Shown here: piece after piece, positions 6,938 through 14,922 of the stretch
How positions within the stretch are numbered: position 1 is the first letter of the stretch
How the letters are laid out: the number at the start of each line of letters is the position of its first letter
Assembly: GCA_001805375.1 (NCBI GenBank)
Contig: MHFY01000055.1
Span: 1,110-29,109 of the forward strand
DNA from: Omnitrophica WOR_2 bacterium GWA2_47_8
GTDB lineage: Bacteria; Omnitrophota; Gorgyraeia; Zapsychrales; GWA2-47-8
Reading direction: 5' to 3'
DNA: 28,000 bases
Position numbers and translations under genes: made by a program
Notes under the pieces: generated by a model
Database searches by the model: none
What the model was told of the DNA's origin: nothing
The model's input: only the letters and a program-made list of their open reading frames with translations

Positions 6938-8033
6938 ATGACACAGGAAATTAAGAATAGGGTTTCAGCTTTATTGGAAAAACTCCGCTACCTCAGGGGG
7001 TTTCTTTGACCTTCCCGGCAAGATAAGGCAGATCGAATCCATCCAGGGGCGGATGGCCCAGCCTAATTTCTGGGATGACGCCCAAACTTCCAACACATTG
7101 ATGAAGGAATTGAAATATCTTAAATCCTGCGTTGAACCGTTCGATAAGATCACGCATAAATTGGAAGAGCTGAAGGAATTATTGGACCTATCGGCAGATG
7201 ATCTAGAATTACTTAACCAGATCAGTGCGGAGTTATCAACCCTTTCAGATGAAATTGACATAATCGAAACCCATGCCATTCTGGGCGGGCCGTTTGACCG
7301 GAATAACGCGATCTTGAGCATCAATGCCGGCGCCGGCGGGACAGAGTCCTGCGATTGGGCCAGCATGCTGCTGAGGATGTACACGCGGTTTGCCGAAGAC
7401 AAGAAATTTTCCGTTAAGGCCATTGATAGTTTACCCGGCGAAGAAGCGGGGGTCAAAAGCGTCACGCTGAAGATCGACGGCGACATGGCGTACGGGTTAT
7501 TGAAAAGCGAAAAGGGCGTGCACCGGCTGGTGCGTATTTCCCCCTTTGATTCCAATAAACGCCGGCATACGTCCTTTGCTTCGGTCGATGTCATTCCGGA
7601 GATCGAGGATGATATCCAGGTCGACATCCGGCCGGAAGAGTTGCGCATCGATGTCTACCGTTCTTCGGGCCCGGGAGGGCAGAGTGTCAACACGACCGAT
7701 TCCGCGGTGAGGATCACGCATCTTCCGACCGGAATTGTCGTGCAGTGCCAGAACGAACGTTCGCAGTTGCAAAATAAACAAACCTCGCTTAAAGTCCTTA
7801 AAGCCAAACTTTATGAACGCAAGCTCGCCGAACAGGAAGAGCGCATGTCCAAAGAGTACGGCGAAAAGAAAAAGATCGAATGGGGCAGCCAGATCCGTTC
7901 GTATGTCATGCATCCGTATTCTATGGTCAAAGACCACCGGACCGACGCTGAGACCTCCAATGTCACGGCGGTCATGGACGGCAGTTTGGATATGTTCATC
8001 CAGGCGTTTTTGAAATGGAGGAAAGGATCGTAG
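6938..8033 (+). CDS. prfB: Peptide chain release factor 2, made by programmed +1 frameshift
   Basis: RF2 releases peptides at UGA and UAA stops. The frame from ATG 6938 runs 23 codons to an in-frame TGA at 7007-7009. Slipping one base, so the next codon is GAC at 7008, joins it to the long downstream frame and gives 364 aa, close to the E. coli length of 365. The N-terminus (MTQEIKNRVSALLEKLRYLRGFL then DLPGK, noted as two parts) aligns with other RF2 proteins. Downstream are the UGA-recognition motif SPF (in RISPFDS) and the catalytic GGQ (SSGPGGQSVNT). A gene call starting at 7053 would miss 38 residues. It ends with TAG at 8031-8033, just before a word-repeat hairpin that leads to secA. 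Autoregulation follows from the frameshift: low RF2 lets the ribosome pause at UGA and shift. Confidence 0.95.
6995..7010 (+). promoter_or_regulatory. RF2 +1 frameshift site
   Basis: AGGGGG (6995-7000) acts as an internal Shine-Dalgarno; it is followed by TTT, the slippery CTT (7004-7006), TGA (7007-7009) and C. This matches the E. coli arrangement AGGGGG-TAT-CTT-TGA-C except for the spacer codon. Confidence 0.95.
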
Positions 8034-8034
8034 A

Positions 8035-8090
8035 TCGTCACTCGTGAAGCGTGAAGCGCACGTTTCACGAACGACGAGAGACGTTTCACG
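8035..8090 (+). repeat. Inverted word-repeat element, CGTTTCACG family, copy 1
   Basis: Left words CTCGTGAAGCGTGAAGCG (8041-8058); right words CGTTTCACGAACGACGA (8061-8077) and ACGTTTCACG (8081-8090). The left side from 8036 can pair with 8060-8077. It lies between prfB and secA and ends 6 nt before the secA ATG, so it forms the immediate 5' context of secA. 8060-8077 matches the reverse complement of 24245-24262 in 17 of 18 positions. Confidence 0.75.
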
Positions 8091-8096
8091 TAAATT

Positions 8097-11087
8097 ATGT
8101 TCGATTTCATAATCCGAAAACCGGTCATCGGCCAAGCCCAGGGATTTATCAATAGATTGAATCCCAGGATCGATGTCCACATCCCCAAGGACATTCCGCT
8201 TCCGTCGGCTGAAATGATCAAGAAGATGGCCGCCGCGGTTTCTTCGGTCAACGCCCTGGAACCGAAGATCAGCAGCTTGTCCAGCGAAGAACTCCGTTTA
8301 AAAACAGACGAGTTCAAGCGGAAATACCAAGAGGCCGTGAAAGTCCAGAAAGATGCCATACACCAGATCGAAGGATCTTTACAGAAAAGCCATTCCCATG
8401 AGGAGCGCGCTGAGTTGCAGCAGCAGATGCAGAAGGCCAAACAGGACCTAAAGGAAGCGAAGCGGAAGGTCCTAGATGAACTTTTACCCGAGGCCTTTGC
8501 GGTGGTGAGAGAATCAGGCAAGAGAATTTTGAACATGCGTCATTTTGATGTGCAGTTGATCGGCGGCATGGTTTTACATAGAGGCGCGATCGCGGAAATG
8601 GCGACCGGTGAAGGAAAAACACTTGTGGCGACCCTGCCCGCGTATTTAAACGCCTTGACCGGCGAAGGCGTGCATATCGTGACCGTTAACGATTACCTGG
8701 CCAAACGCGACCGCGAATGGATGGGCCCGCTTTTTGAATCTCTGGGCCTCACAGTCGGAGTTATTCAGCATGACATGGACCCGCCGTCCCGCCAGCGATC
8801 CTACAGCTGTGATATCACCTACGGGACCAATAATGAATTCGGTTTTGATTATTTAAGAGATAACATGGTGAATTTTAGAGAAGAGATGGTCCAGCGGCCG
8901 CACCATTTTGCCATTGTGGACGAGGTGGACAGCATTTTGATCGATGAAGCGAGAACCCCTTTGATCATCTCCGGGCCGGCCGAGGAATCAACGGATAAAT
9001 ATTATAAAGCGCAACATGCGGCGACACAGCTAAAAGGGCGGCGCACGACGGAACACGAACAAGTGGATGCCAAATACCGGTCTGAGGATCTTACGAAAGG
9101 TTATGACTACATCGCCGAGGAAAAAGGAAAATCGATCTCTTTGACCGATGAAGGGGAAGAAAGAGCGGCAAAGTTGTTTGGTGTCGCGAATTTGCATGAT
9201 ATCGAAACCATGGAATACCGCCACCATATCCTGCAGGCGTTACGGGCGAAAGAGTTCTTTAAGATCGATGTGGATTATGTGATCCGGGACGGAGGCGTGA
9301 TGATCGTCGATGAGTTCACAGGGCGTATGATGCCGGGCCGGCGCTGGTCGGATGGGCTTCACCAGGCGGTCGAGGCCAAGGAAGGGATAAAGATCGAACG
9401 CGAAAACCAGACCCTCGCCACCATCACCTTCCAGAATTATTTCAGGATGTATGAAAAACTCGCCGGTATGACCGGGACCGCGCACACTGAGGCCACTGAA
9501 TTTGAGCAGATCTATAAACTTGATTGTATCGTTATGCCGCCGAACCGTATCTTAAGCCGCGTTAATTTTCCGGACAGTATTTATAAGACCACCAATGAAA
9601 AATTTGACGCTGTCGTGCAGGAGATCGAAGAAAAATACGCCGCCGGCCAGCCGGTCTTGGTCGGCACCATTTCTATCGCCAAATCTGAAATTTTATCCGC
9701 CCTGTTAAAAAAGCGCGGTATTCCGCACCAGGTCTTGAACGCCAAGTATCATGAATTAGAAGCGCAGATCGTCGCGCAGGCGGGGCGTTTTAAGGCCGTC
9801 ACCATCGCCACGAACATGGCCGGCCGCGGGACCGATATCCTTTTGGGCGGCAACGCTGAATTCTTGGCGAAAACTTTGGTGGAGCAGAAATCAAAAGACG
9901 CCAAAGAGGAGGCCCCGGACAAAGATGAAATGGTAAAAAAGTTTTTGACCCAATTCAAAGAGCAGGTCAAGCAGGAGCATCAAAAGGTCGTTGCGGCGGG
10001 TGGCCTGCACGTTATCGGGACCGAGCGCCACGAATCCCGACGGATCGACAACCAGCTGCGCGGCCGGTCCGGCCGCCAGGGAGATCCCGGCTCCTCGCGT
10101 TTTTATGTCTCGCTGGAAGATGACCTGATGCGCCTTTTCGGCGGGGACCGCATCGGTTTGATCATGGACCGTTTCGGGATGGAAGCGGGCCAGGTGATCG
10201 AGCATCCCCTGGTCAACCGCAGTTTGGAGATCGCGCAGAAGAGAGTGGAAAGCTATAACTTTGAGATCCGCAAACAGCTTTTGGAATTTGATGATGTCAT
10301 GAACAAACAGCGCGAGGTCATCTACGCCCTGCGCCGGGATATTTTGGAAAGCGACAATGTTAAGGATTATATTTTAGACGCGGTGGAAGGGGCTGTTGCC
10401 GGCGCTATCCAGGATTTTCTTTTTAACCTTAAAGATCAGAATGAACGGCAATGGGATGTGGAAGGGTTGAACACCTACCTGAAACTGAACTTTAATTATT
10501 CGTTAAATGAAATAAAGGCCCAATTGGATGACCAGCCGCAGGAAAAGATCAATGAGCTGATCGTGGAGAAGGTCTTGGCTGTTTATCAGGAAAAAGAAAA
10601 AGCCATTCCGGCCGAGCATCTTCGCCATATAGAAAAGATATTCTTACTGCACACCATCGATGCGAAATGGAAAGACCATCTCTATGCCATGGACCAGTTA
10701 AAGGAGGGCATCAGCTTAAGGGCCTATGCCCAGCGCGACCCGGTCGTGGAATATAAAAGAGAAGGGTTTGCCATGTTCCAGATGATGTACAATTTGGTCT
10801 TTCAGGAAGTGGGCGAGAACATCTTCAAGATCCAGCCGTTGCCGGAGAAAATGCGCATGCGCAGTGTCTTTGGTTCTCTTCCGCAAAAGATGGTGCACGA
10901 TGAATTTTCCGGATTATCCGCCCGCGCGCAAGCCGCGCCTCCGCCGGCTGAAAGCGAACGCGGCGAACCGCCTCAGCAAGAACGCCAATCTGTCGAAACA
11001 TACCGCAAAGACGCGCCTAAAGTCGGCCGCAACGACCCCTGTCCCTGCGGCAGCGGCAAGAAGTATAAAAAATGCTGCGGAAAATAA
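8097..11087 (+). CDS. secA: Preprotein translocase ATPase SecA
   Basis: SecA drives secretory proteins through SecYEG. The 996-aa sequence has the DEAD motor with Walker A ATGEGKT (169-175), DEVDSILIDEAR, the MTGTA motif, NMAGRGTDI, and the arginine-finger region RGRSGRQGDPG. It ends with a zinc-binding SEC-C tail (GRNDPCPCGSGKKYKKCC) that contacts SecB or ribosomes. Two additions are visible: an N-terminal extension of about 45 residues before the usual SVNALEP start, and a Q/K/E-rich insertion at about 80-125 that looks like a coiled coil, just before LPEAFAVVRE. No Shine-Dalgarno is seen before ATG 8097; a word-repeat hairpin ends 6 nt upstream, so initiation may depend on the prfB mRNA or on hairpin opening. 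lnt follows after 8 nt. Confidence 0.97.
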   Translation: MFDFIIRKPVIGQAQGFINRLNPRIDVHIPKDIPLPSAEMIKKMAAAVSSVNALEPKISSLSSEELRLKTDEFKRKYQEAVKVQKDAIHQIEGSLQKSHSHEERAELQQQMQKAKQDLKEAKRKVLDELLPEAFAVVRESGKRILNMRHFDVQLIGGMVLHRGAIAEMATGEGKTLVATLPAYLNALTGEGVHIVTVNDYLAKRDREWMGPLFESLGLTVGVIQHDMDPPSRQRSYSCDITYGTNNEFGFDYLRDNMVNFREEMVQRPHHFAIVDEVDSILIDEARTPLIISGPAEESTDKYYKAQHAATQLKGRRTTEHEQVDAKYRSEDLTKGYDYIAEEKGKSISLTDEGEERAAKLFGVANLHDIETMEYRHHILQALRAKEFFKIDVDYVIRDGGVMIVDEFTGRMMPGRRWSDGLHQAVEAKEGIKIERENQTLATITFQNYFRMYEKLAGMTGTAHTEATEFEQIYKLDCIVMPPNRILSRVNFPDSIYKTTNEKFDAVVQEIEEKYAAGQPVLVGTISIAKSEILSALLKKRGIPHQVLNAKYHELEAQIVAQAGRFKAVTIATNMAGRGTDILLGGNAEFLAKTLVEQKSKDAKEEAPDKDEMVKKFLTQFKEQVKQEHQKVVAAGGLHVIGTERHESRRIDNQLRGRSGRQGDPGSSRFYVSLEDDLMRLFGGDRIGLIMDRFGMEAGQVIEHPLVNRSLEIAQKRVESYNFEIRKQLLEFDDVMNKQREVIYALRRDILESDNVKDYILDAVEGAVAGAIQDFLFNLKDQNERQWDVEGLNTYLKLNFNYSLNEIKAQLDDQPQEKINELIVEKVLAVYQEKEKAIPAEHLRHIEKIFLLHTIDAKWKDHLYAMDQLKEGISLRAYAQRDPVVEYKREGFAMFQMMYNLVFQEVGENIFKIQPLPEKMRMRSVFGSLPQKMVHDEFSGLSARAQAAPPPAESERGEPPQQERQSVETYRKDAPKVGRNDPCPCGSGKKYKKCCGK

Positions 11088-11095
11088 TTTGAAAT

Positions 11096-12688
11096 ATGTT
11101 CTGGGAAACGTTTATTCATTTTTATGAAAAGTACGTGGATGAATTTCTTGCCAATTTCCGCTTTCCGGCCGCGCGGCTTATCATTCCGCTTCTTCTATCG
11201 CTCATCCTTCTTGTTCTAGCCTTTCCTCCGGCGGATCTTTGGATCCTTGCCTGGGCCGCCTTGGTCCCGTTCTTTATGGCCCTGGATGGAAAAACCGCCC
11301 GCGCCGCCTTTGGCACCGGTTATCTGCTGGGGGTTTTATTCTTCAGCTTTACGATCTTTTGGATCATACATGTCACCATTTTAGGAACGACCCTGCTTAT
11401 CCTTTATTTAGCGCTTTATTCCGGGTTTTTCGCTTTAGGGTATCATTATTTTTCTAAAAGAAATTTATTGGAGAAGATGTTTTTACTTCCCGCCTTATGG
11501 GTGATCTTGGAATATACCAGAGGGCATTTTTTAAGCGGGTTCGGCTGGGCCAGCCTCTGTCATTCGCAGTATAAAAATTTACTGACCATCCAGATCGCGG
11601 ATATCACCGGAATGCTGGGTGTTTCCTTTTTGATCGTGATGGTCAATGTCTTTTTAAAAGAAACGTATGCCCATCATTCCACGCATGGAAAATGGCTGAA
11701 CAAAGAGTCGATACGTGCCTTGGCTGTGATTGTTGTCATTGCGATCGCCGTTAAAGGTTACGGGGCGTATCAATTATGGAAACCTTCTTCCGGCTCGACG
11801 GTTTCCGTGGCTGTGATCCAGGGCAACATTCCGCTGGAGGAAAGGAACGACCCCCGTGAGGCGATTCGGATCATGAAAACCTATTTAGATCTAACGAAAG
11901 AGACCGCGCTTCTGAAACCGGACCTGATGATCTGGCCGGAGTCGTCTTTCCCGGGATTTATTTGGGAAGAGCCGCAGTTATTTGCAAAATTAAAAGAGGC
12001 CGTGGCCGAACACAAGGTGCCGCTTCTTTTTGGGGCGATAACGCAGCGCGACGGCCGTTATTATAATTCGGCCCTGCTGCTGGATAAAAACGGAGAATTG
12101 GCCCAGCAGTACGATAAACTGCACCTGGTGCCTTTCGGTGAATATATCCCGCTGCGGGGCCGGCTGCCGTTCTTGGCGGATATCGTGCCGATCGATGATT
12201 TTACCGCCGGGAAAGAAGCGACCGTGTTCTCTCTGAAAAATGCCTTGTCAGGTTCGGGGCCGGCTAAATTTTCTGTTTTGATCTGTTTCGAGGACGCGAT
12301 CGAAAGGATCTCCAGGAAGATGAGTTCAAGAGGCGCGGATTTTTTGATCAATATCACCAACGATGCCTGGTTCCAGGATTCCAAAGAACCGTTCATGCAT
12401 ATGCAGTCTTCCGTGTTCCGCGCGGTTGAAAATAGAAGGTCGGTCGTGCGCTCGGCCAATACCGGGGTCAGCTGTTTTATTGACCCCCAGGGGAAGGTCA
12501 CGAAATATGTGAGGGATGCAAAGGGAAAGAAAACGTTTATCACAGGGTTTACCATGGAACAGGTGAGTTTAAATAATACGGGAACATTTTACGCGCGTTA
12601 TGGGGATATCTTTGTTTTGGGCTGCGGTATAGTTTTTGGCCTGGGGATTGTACGATTATTCCTTAGCCCTTCGGGCTTTAAGGATTAA
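11096..12688 (+). CDS. lnt: Apolipoprotein N-acyltransferase
   Basis: Lnt adds the third acyl chain to the N-terminal cysteine of lipoproteins at the inner membrane, needed for Lol sorting in Gram-negative bacteria. The 530-aa protein has about seven hydrophobic segments (residues 27-225) followed by a periplasmic carbon-nitrogen hydrolase domain. The catalytic triad is visible: E282 in IWPESSF, K341 in DKLHLVPFGEY, C397 in ICFED, with NITNDAWF after it. It ends with a final hydrophobic helix and a short tail. The frame begins 8 nt after the secA stop, so it is probably translated from the same mRNA. Its presence fits the several lipoproteins encoded nearby (lptE, DUF3568-like, the - strand lipoprotein). 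A 13-bp hairpin begins at its stop codon. Confidence 0.95.
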   Translation: MFWETFIHFYEKYVDEFLANFRFPAARLIIPLLLSLILLVLAFPPADLWILAWAALVPFFMALDGKTARAAFGTGYLLGVLFFSFTIFWIIHVTILGTTLLILYLALYSGFFALGYHYFSKRNLLEKMFLLPALWVILEYTRGHFLSGFGWASLCHSQYKNLLTIQIADITGMLGVSFLIVMVNVFLKETYAHHSTHGKWLNKESIRALAVIVVIAIAVKGYGAYQLWKPSSGSTVSVAVIQGNIPLEERNDPREAIRIMKTYLDLTKETALLKPDLMIWPESSFPGFIWEEPQLFAKLKEAVAEHKVPLLFGAITQRDGRYYNSALLLDKNGELAQQYDKLHLVPFGEYIPLRGRLPFLADIVPIDDFTAGKEATVFSLKNALSGSGPAKFSVLICFEDAIERISRKMSSRGADFLINITNDAWFQDSKEPFMHMQSSVFRAVENRRSVVRSANTGVSCFIDPQGKVTKYVRDAKGKKTFITGFTMEQVSLNNTGTFYARYGDIFVLGCGIVFGLGIVRLFLSPSGFKD

Positions 12689-12726
12689 TCATCGGGTGTG
12701 GTAACCTAAATAGCCCGATGATTAAT
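12684..12726 (+). terminator. Hairpin at the lnt stop codon
   Basis: ATTAATCATCGGG (12684-12696) and CCCGATGATTAAT (12714-12726) form a perfect 13-bp stem with a 17-nt loop. The stop codon lies in the left arm, and an A/T-rich but not T-rich stretch follows. It probably ends the secA-lnt unit or protects its 3' end. A weaker hairpin (AGCCC/GGGCT) lies just inside lnt at 12665-12677. Confidence 0.55.
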
Positions 12727-12762
12727 AATTAAAAAATAAATTTATTAGTACTTTTAAGTAAT

Positions 12763-12768
12763 TATAAT
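12763..12768 (+). promoter_or_regulatory. Possible promoter for the receiver gene
   Basis: A perfect TATAAT within a very A/T-rich stretch (12720-12775), but no clear -35 and no TG extension. If used, transcription would start near 12775 and the mRNA would begin with three successive hairpins before the gene at 12933. Confidence 0.4.
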
Positions 12769-12780
12769 ATAAATGACGAC

Positions 12781-12812
12781 ACAGCTTACGGGAATGAAAT
12801 GACGTAAGCTGT
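12781..12812 (+). promoter_or_regulatory. Leader hairpin 1
   Basis: ACAGCTTACG (12781-12790) and CGTAAGCTGT (12803-12812) make a perfect 10-bp stem with a 12-nt loop. It is the first of three hairpins in the presumed leader of the receiver gene. Confidence 0.6.
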
Positions 12813-12823
12813 AGTCGGAATTT

Positions 12824-12862
12824 ATCCAGCACTAATTTTTTTAATCAAAATTAGTGCTGGAT
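12824..12862 (+). promoter_or_regulatory. Leader hairpin 2
   Basis: ATCCAGCACTAATTTT (12824-12839) pairs perfectly with 12847-12862, a 16-bp stem with a 7-nt loop. Only 9 nt separate it from the next hairpin, so the two together resemble the double-hairpin elements found near tRNA genes. Confidence 0.65.
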
Positions 12863-12865
12863 CCA

Positions 12866-12919
12866 ATTCGCGCGCATAACTTATGTCGTTTAAGGACTCC
12901 ATAAGTTATGCGCTCATTG
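12866..12919 (+). repeat. CATAASTTATG hairpin family, copy 1
   Basis: GCGCATAACTTATG (12872-12885) pairs perfectly with CATAAGTTATGCGC (12900-12913). The flanks AATTCGC and GCTCATTGA and the arms recur at 26103-26147 with the central C/G pair swapped. It lies 1 nt before the AGGAGG Shine-Dalgarno (12921-12926) of the receiver gene, so it could influence ribosome access. Confidence 0.75.
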
Positions 12920-12932
12920 AAGGAGGATAAAT

Positions 12933-13670
12933 ATGTCAGTCAATGCCATCAGGATCATCAGTGCGCTTTTGGCGTTGTTTTATGGGTTTACGGTCTTTAA
13001 AAATCTCTGTATCTTTCAGAACGTTTCTTTTCAGATCCATCTTCAGATCCTCAACATCCTGCTCATTATCGCGGCTCTCAGCGCGTTAGGGACCGCGGCT
13101 TTGAAGGACTGGGCCCGTAAATTATTGATCCTGGCCAATGTGGCCATCTTTTTCTTTTTTACCGCGACCGCGCTGTACCTTATCCCGATGCAGAACCCCA
13201 GTTTTTATGTCGGGGCGTTTATCTTCCTGTCGATCATCGTGTGCCTCTATTTTAACCAGCTTAAAGTGAAGTTGGCCATTATGGGGCCGGCGGCCCAGCT
13301 TAGAAAAAGTATCCTGCTGGTTGATGATGATCCGGCTATCTTAAAAACGTTGAAGTCAGCCTTGCTGTCCAGCGGTTACAGTGTTTTGACCGCCGCGTCG
13401 GGGGAAAAAGGCCTGCAGGTGGCCAAGAACCAAAAGCCGGACCTGATCCTGCTGGATGTCCTGCTGCCCGGGATCAAGGGGCGGGAGGTTTGTATCAAAT
13501 TAAAGAATGCTCCGGAAACAAGCCGGATCCCGGTCATGTTTTTAACGGCCAAAGATTCTCCCGATGATGTGGAGGCAGAGATCAAGGCTGGAGGTTTGGC
13601 GCACATTACCAAGCCGGTCAATACGTCAAAATTGTTGGAGGAAATACGTAAAGCAATAGGGTCTTCATAA
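12933..13670 (+). CDS. Membrane-anchored response-regulator receiver protein
   Basis: A 245-aa protein in two parts. Residues 1-108 contain four hydrophobic helices (about 5-22, 36-54, 63-84, 89-107) with short loops; I do not recognise this module. Residues 126-243 form a CheY-like receiver domain with a complete active site: acidic cluster D131-D133 in ILLVDDDP, phospho-acceptor D175 in LILLDVLLP, T205 in MFLTAKD, K227 in HITKPV. No DNA-binding or other output domain follows. Receiver proteins are usually soluble, so this one would present its phosphorylation site at the inner membrane. A perfect AGGAGG lies 6 nt before the ATG. No histidine kinase is in the window. The upstream gap is packed with hairpins, which suggests post-transcriptional control. 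Confidence 0.85.
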   Translation: MSVNAIRIISALLALFYGFTVFKNLCIFQNVSFQIHLQILNILLIIAALSALGTAALKDWARKLLILANVAIFFFFTATALYLIPMQNPSFYVGAFIFLSIIVCLYFNQLKVKLAIMGPAAQLRKSILLVDDDPAILKTLKSALLSSGYSVLTAASGEKGLQVAKNQKPDLILLDVLLPGIKGREVCIKLKNAPETSRIPVMFLTAKDSPDDVEAEIKAGGLAHITKPVNTSKLLEEIRKAIGSS

Positions 13671-13674
13671 AAAA

Positions 13675-13785
13675 GAGTATCAGAAGATCAGAGGATCAGG
13701 TTATCGGGCAAGCCATTTTTTAATCTGATTTCTGAAATCTGATATTCTCCACTCCGATGTTCTGATAACCTGATATTCTTATCTC
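13675..13785 (+). repeat. Inverted word-repeat element, ATATCAGA family, copy 2
   Basis: Left arm words GAGTATCAGAAGATCAGAGG (13675-13694) and GATCAGGTTATCGG; right arm words CTGATTTCTG, ATCTGATATTCT, TTCTGATAACCTGATATTCT (13760-13779). The arms are reverse complements word by word. The element fills the gap between the receiver gene and the acyltransferase gene and shares its words with 5646-5783. Confidence 0.8.
13771..13779 (+). promoter_or_regulatory. Extended -10 in the repeat, next to the acyltransferase ATG
   Basis: TGATATTCT fits TGn plus a TATAAT-like hexamer (TATTCT, 13774-13779). Seven bases separate it from the ATG at 13787, so transcription from it would give a leaderless mRNA. 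The sequence is also part of the repeat word, so the match could be incidental. Confidence 0.35.
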
Positions 13786-13786
13786 T

Positions 13787-14743
13787 ATGACATTCAATGA
13801 TCGAAGAAAAGCTTTCGTGAGGGCCTTAGCCCGTCACGGATTATTTGCGGTCACGGGTTTTATCAATAGGCTTTCCCTGCCGGCCATGCGTAAGGTAACG
13901 CAGACCTTGATCGCGATCGGTTTTTGTTTTGCGATCCGTCAAAAAAGGGTCGCTTGCGAAAGTTTGAACATCGCTTTTGGAGGGGAAAAAACAAAAGAGG
14001 AAGTGGAGAAGATCTTCAAAGATTGTTTCGAGAATGTCGGCAAGGGAATGACGGAGTTGATCTATTTTATGGGGCACCCGGAACATATCAAGGGACAGGT
14101 GGCGATCGAGGGAAAAGAACATTTGGATAGCGCCTTGAAAAGAGGGCGCGGGGCCATCGCGGTGAGCGCGCATTTCGGTAATTTTCCGCTGATGCTTTTA
14201 AAATTCGTTCAGGAAGGCTACAAGACCAGCGCGATCATCCGTTCCACGCGCGATCAGGCGATCGAGAAATATTTTCAGGACCTCAGGACCAAGATGGGGT
14301 TAAATACGATCTATAGCCATCCCCGCAAGGACTGCGTTGAAAATTCGATCAGGGTCCTGCGCAATAACGAGCTGCTGTTCATCCCTTTGGACCAGAATTT
14401 CGGCAGCGGGGGAGGCGTGTTCGTGGATTTTTTCGGGCGCAAGGCAGCGACAGCGACGGGGCCGGTCATTTTTGCCAAACGAACGCAGGCGCCCATACTC
14501 CCGATGTTCATCATCCGACAAAAAGACGACACGCATAAGGTGATCATTGAACCCCCGCTGGAATTGGAGCAAGGCGGCGAGGACCGTGAGATGCTCACCG
14601 TTAATACCGCAAAGATCACCCAGGTCATTGAGCGTTATATCCGCAAATATCCCAGTGAGTGGGGATGGATGCATAGGCGCTGGAAGTCTCAGCCTCCTCC
14701 CATGCAGCACGCGAATGAATTGAGTCAGGAGCCTACTCTATGA
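13787..14743 (+). CDS. LpxL/HtrB-like lipid A acyltransferase
   Basis: A 318-aa member of the lysophospholipid/Kdo-lipid A acyltransferase family (LPLAT, HtrB/LpxL branch), which adds secondary acyl chains to lipid A at the inner membrane. Landmarks: an amphipathic N-terminus with the 'RVACESLNIAFG' block typical of LpxL, the catalytic histidine in SAHFGNFPL (H129), QNFGSGGGVFVDFFGRKAAT (the family's substrate-binding loop), and EWGWMHRRWK near the end. The usual HX4(D/E) motif lacks the acid: a proline occupies that position, as in a subgroup that I recall with 'HFGNFP'. There is no Shine-Dalgarno; the ATG follows a -10-like sequence by 7 nt. The stop overlaps the next ATG (ATGA), so the three genes to 15583 look translationally coupled. 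Confidence 0.85.
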   Translation: MTFNDRRKAFVRALARHGLFAVTGFINRLSLPAMRKVTQTLIAIGFCFAIRQKRVACESLNIAFGGEKTKEEVEKIFKDCFENVGKGMTELIYFMGHPEHIKGQVAIEGKEHLDSALKRGRGAIAVSAHFGNFPLMLLKFVQEGYKTSAIIRSTRDQAIEKYFQDLRTKMGLNTIYSHPRKDCVENSIRVLRNNELLFIPLDQNFGSGGGVFVDFFGRKAATATGPVIFAKRTQAPILPMFIIRQKDDTHKVIIEPPLELEQGGEDREMLTVNTAKITQVIERYIRKYPSEWGWMHRRWKSQPPPMQHANELSQEPTL

Positions 14744-14922
14744 GCAAAAAAAAATTTGCCAAGAAAACAGTGTTAAGCCTTGTGGCCTGCGTTTTTATCA
14801 TCATCGGCATCACCATGGTCCTGGCCTTTTGGCCGGACGTGATCCGCATTTTCCGGGGAGGATTGGGGATCATCCTGGCGGTCTCAGGATTGGCTATTCT
14901 TTATTCGATACGTAATGAATGA
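14740..14922 (+). CDS. Small two-helix membrane protein
   Basis: A 60-aa protein I do not recognise. A lysine-rich start (MSKKKFAKKTV) is followed by two hydrophobic helices (about 11-29 and 38-55) separated by WPDVIRIFRGG. By the positive-inside rule both ends would be cytoplasmic. It starts at the ATGA overlap with the acyltransferase stop and overlaps the next gene by 8 nt. That arrangement supports it being a real gene and suggests a job linked to its neighbours, perhaps as a small subunit of an envelope-lipid enzyme. Confidence 0.7.
   Translation: MSKKKFAKKTVLSLVACVFIIIGITMVLAFWPDVIRIFRGGLGIILAVSGLAILYSIRNE

Noticed and set aside
7053..8033. prfB beginning at ATG 7053
   Set aside because: It omits the conserved N-terminus, which is present from ATG 6938 through a textbook RF2 frameshift site.
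7497..8180. Long open frame on the minus strand opposite prfB
   Set aside because: It is the shadow of a G/C-rich third-position pattern in prfB, runs through the repeat element and resembles no protein.
12933..13310. Histidine kinase or sensor domain in the receiver protein's membrane half
   Set aside because: No H-box, ATP-binding or PAS/HAMP pattern is present; only four hydrophobic helices are visible.
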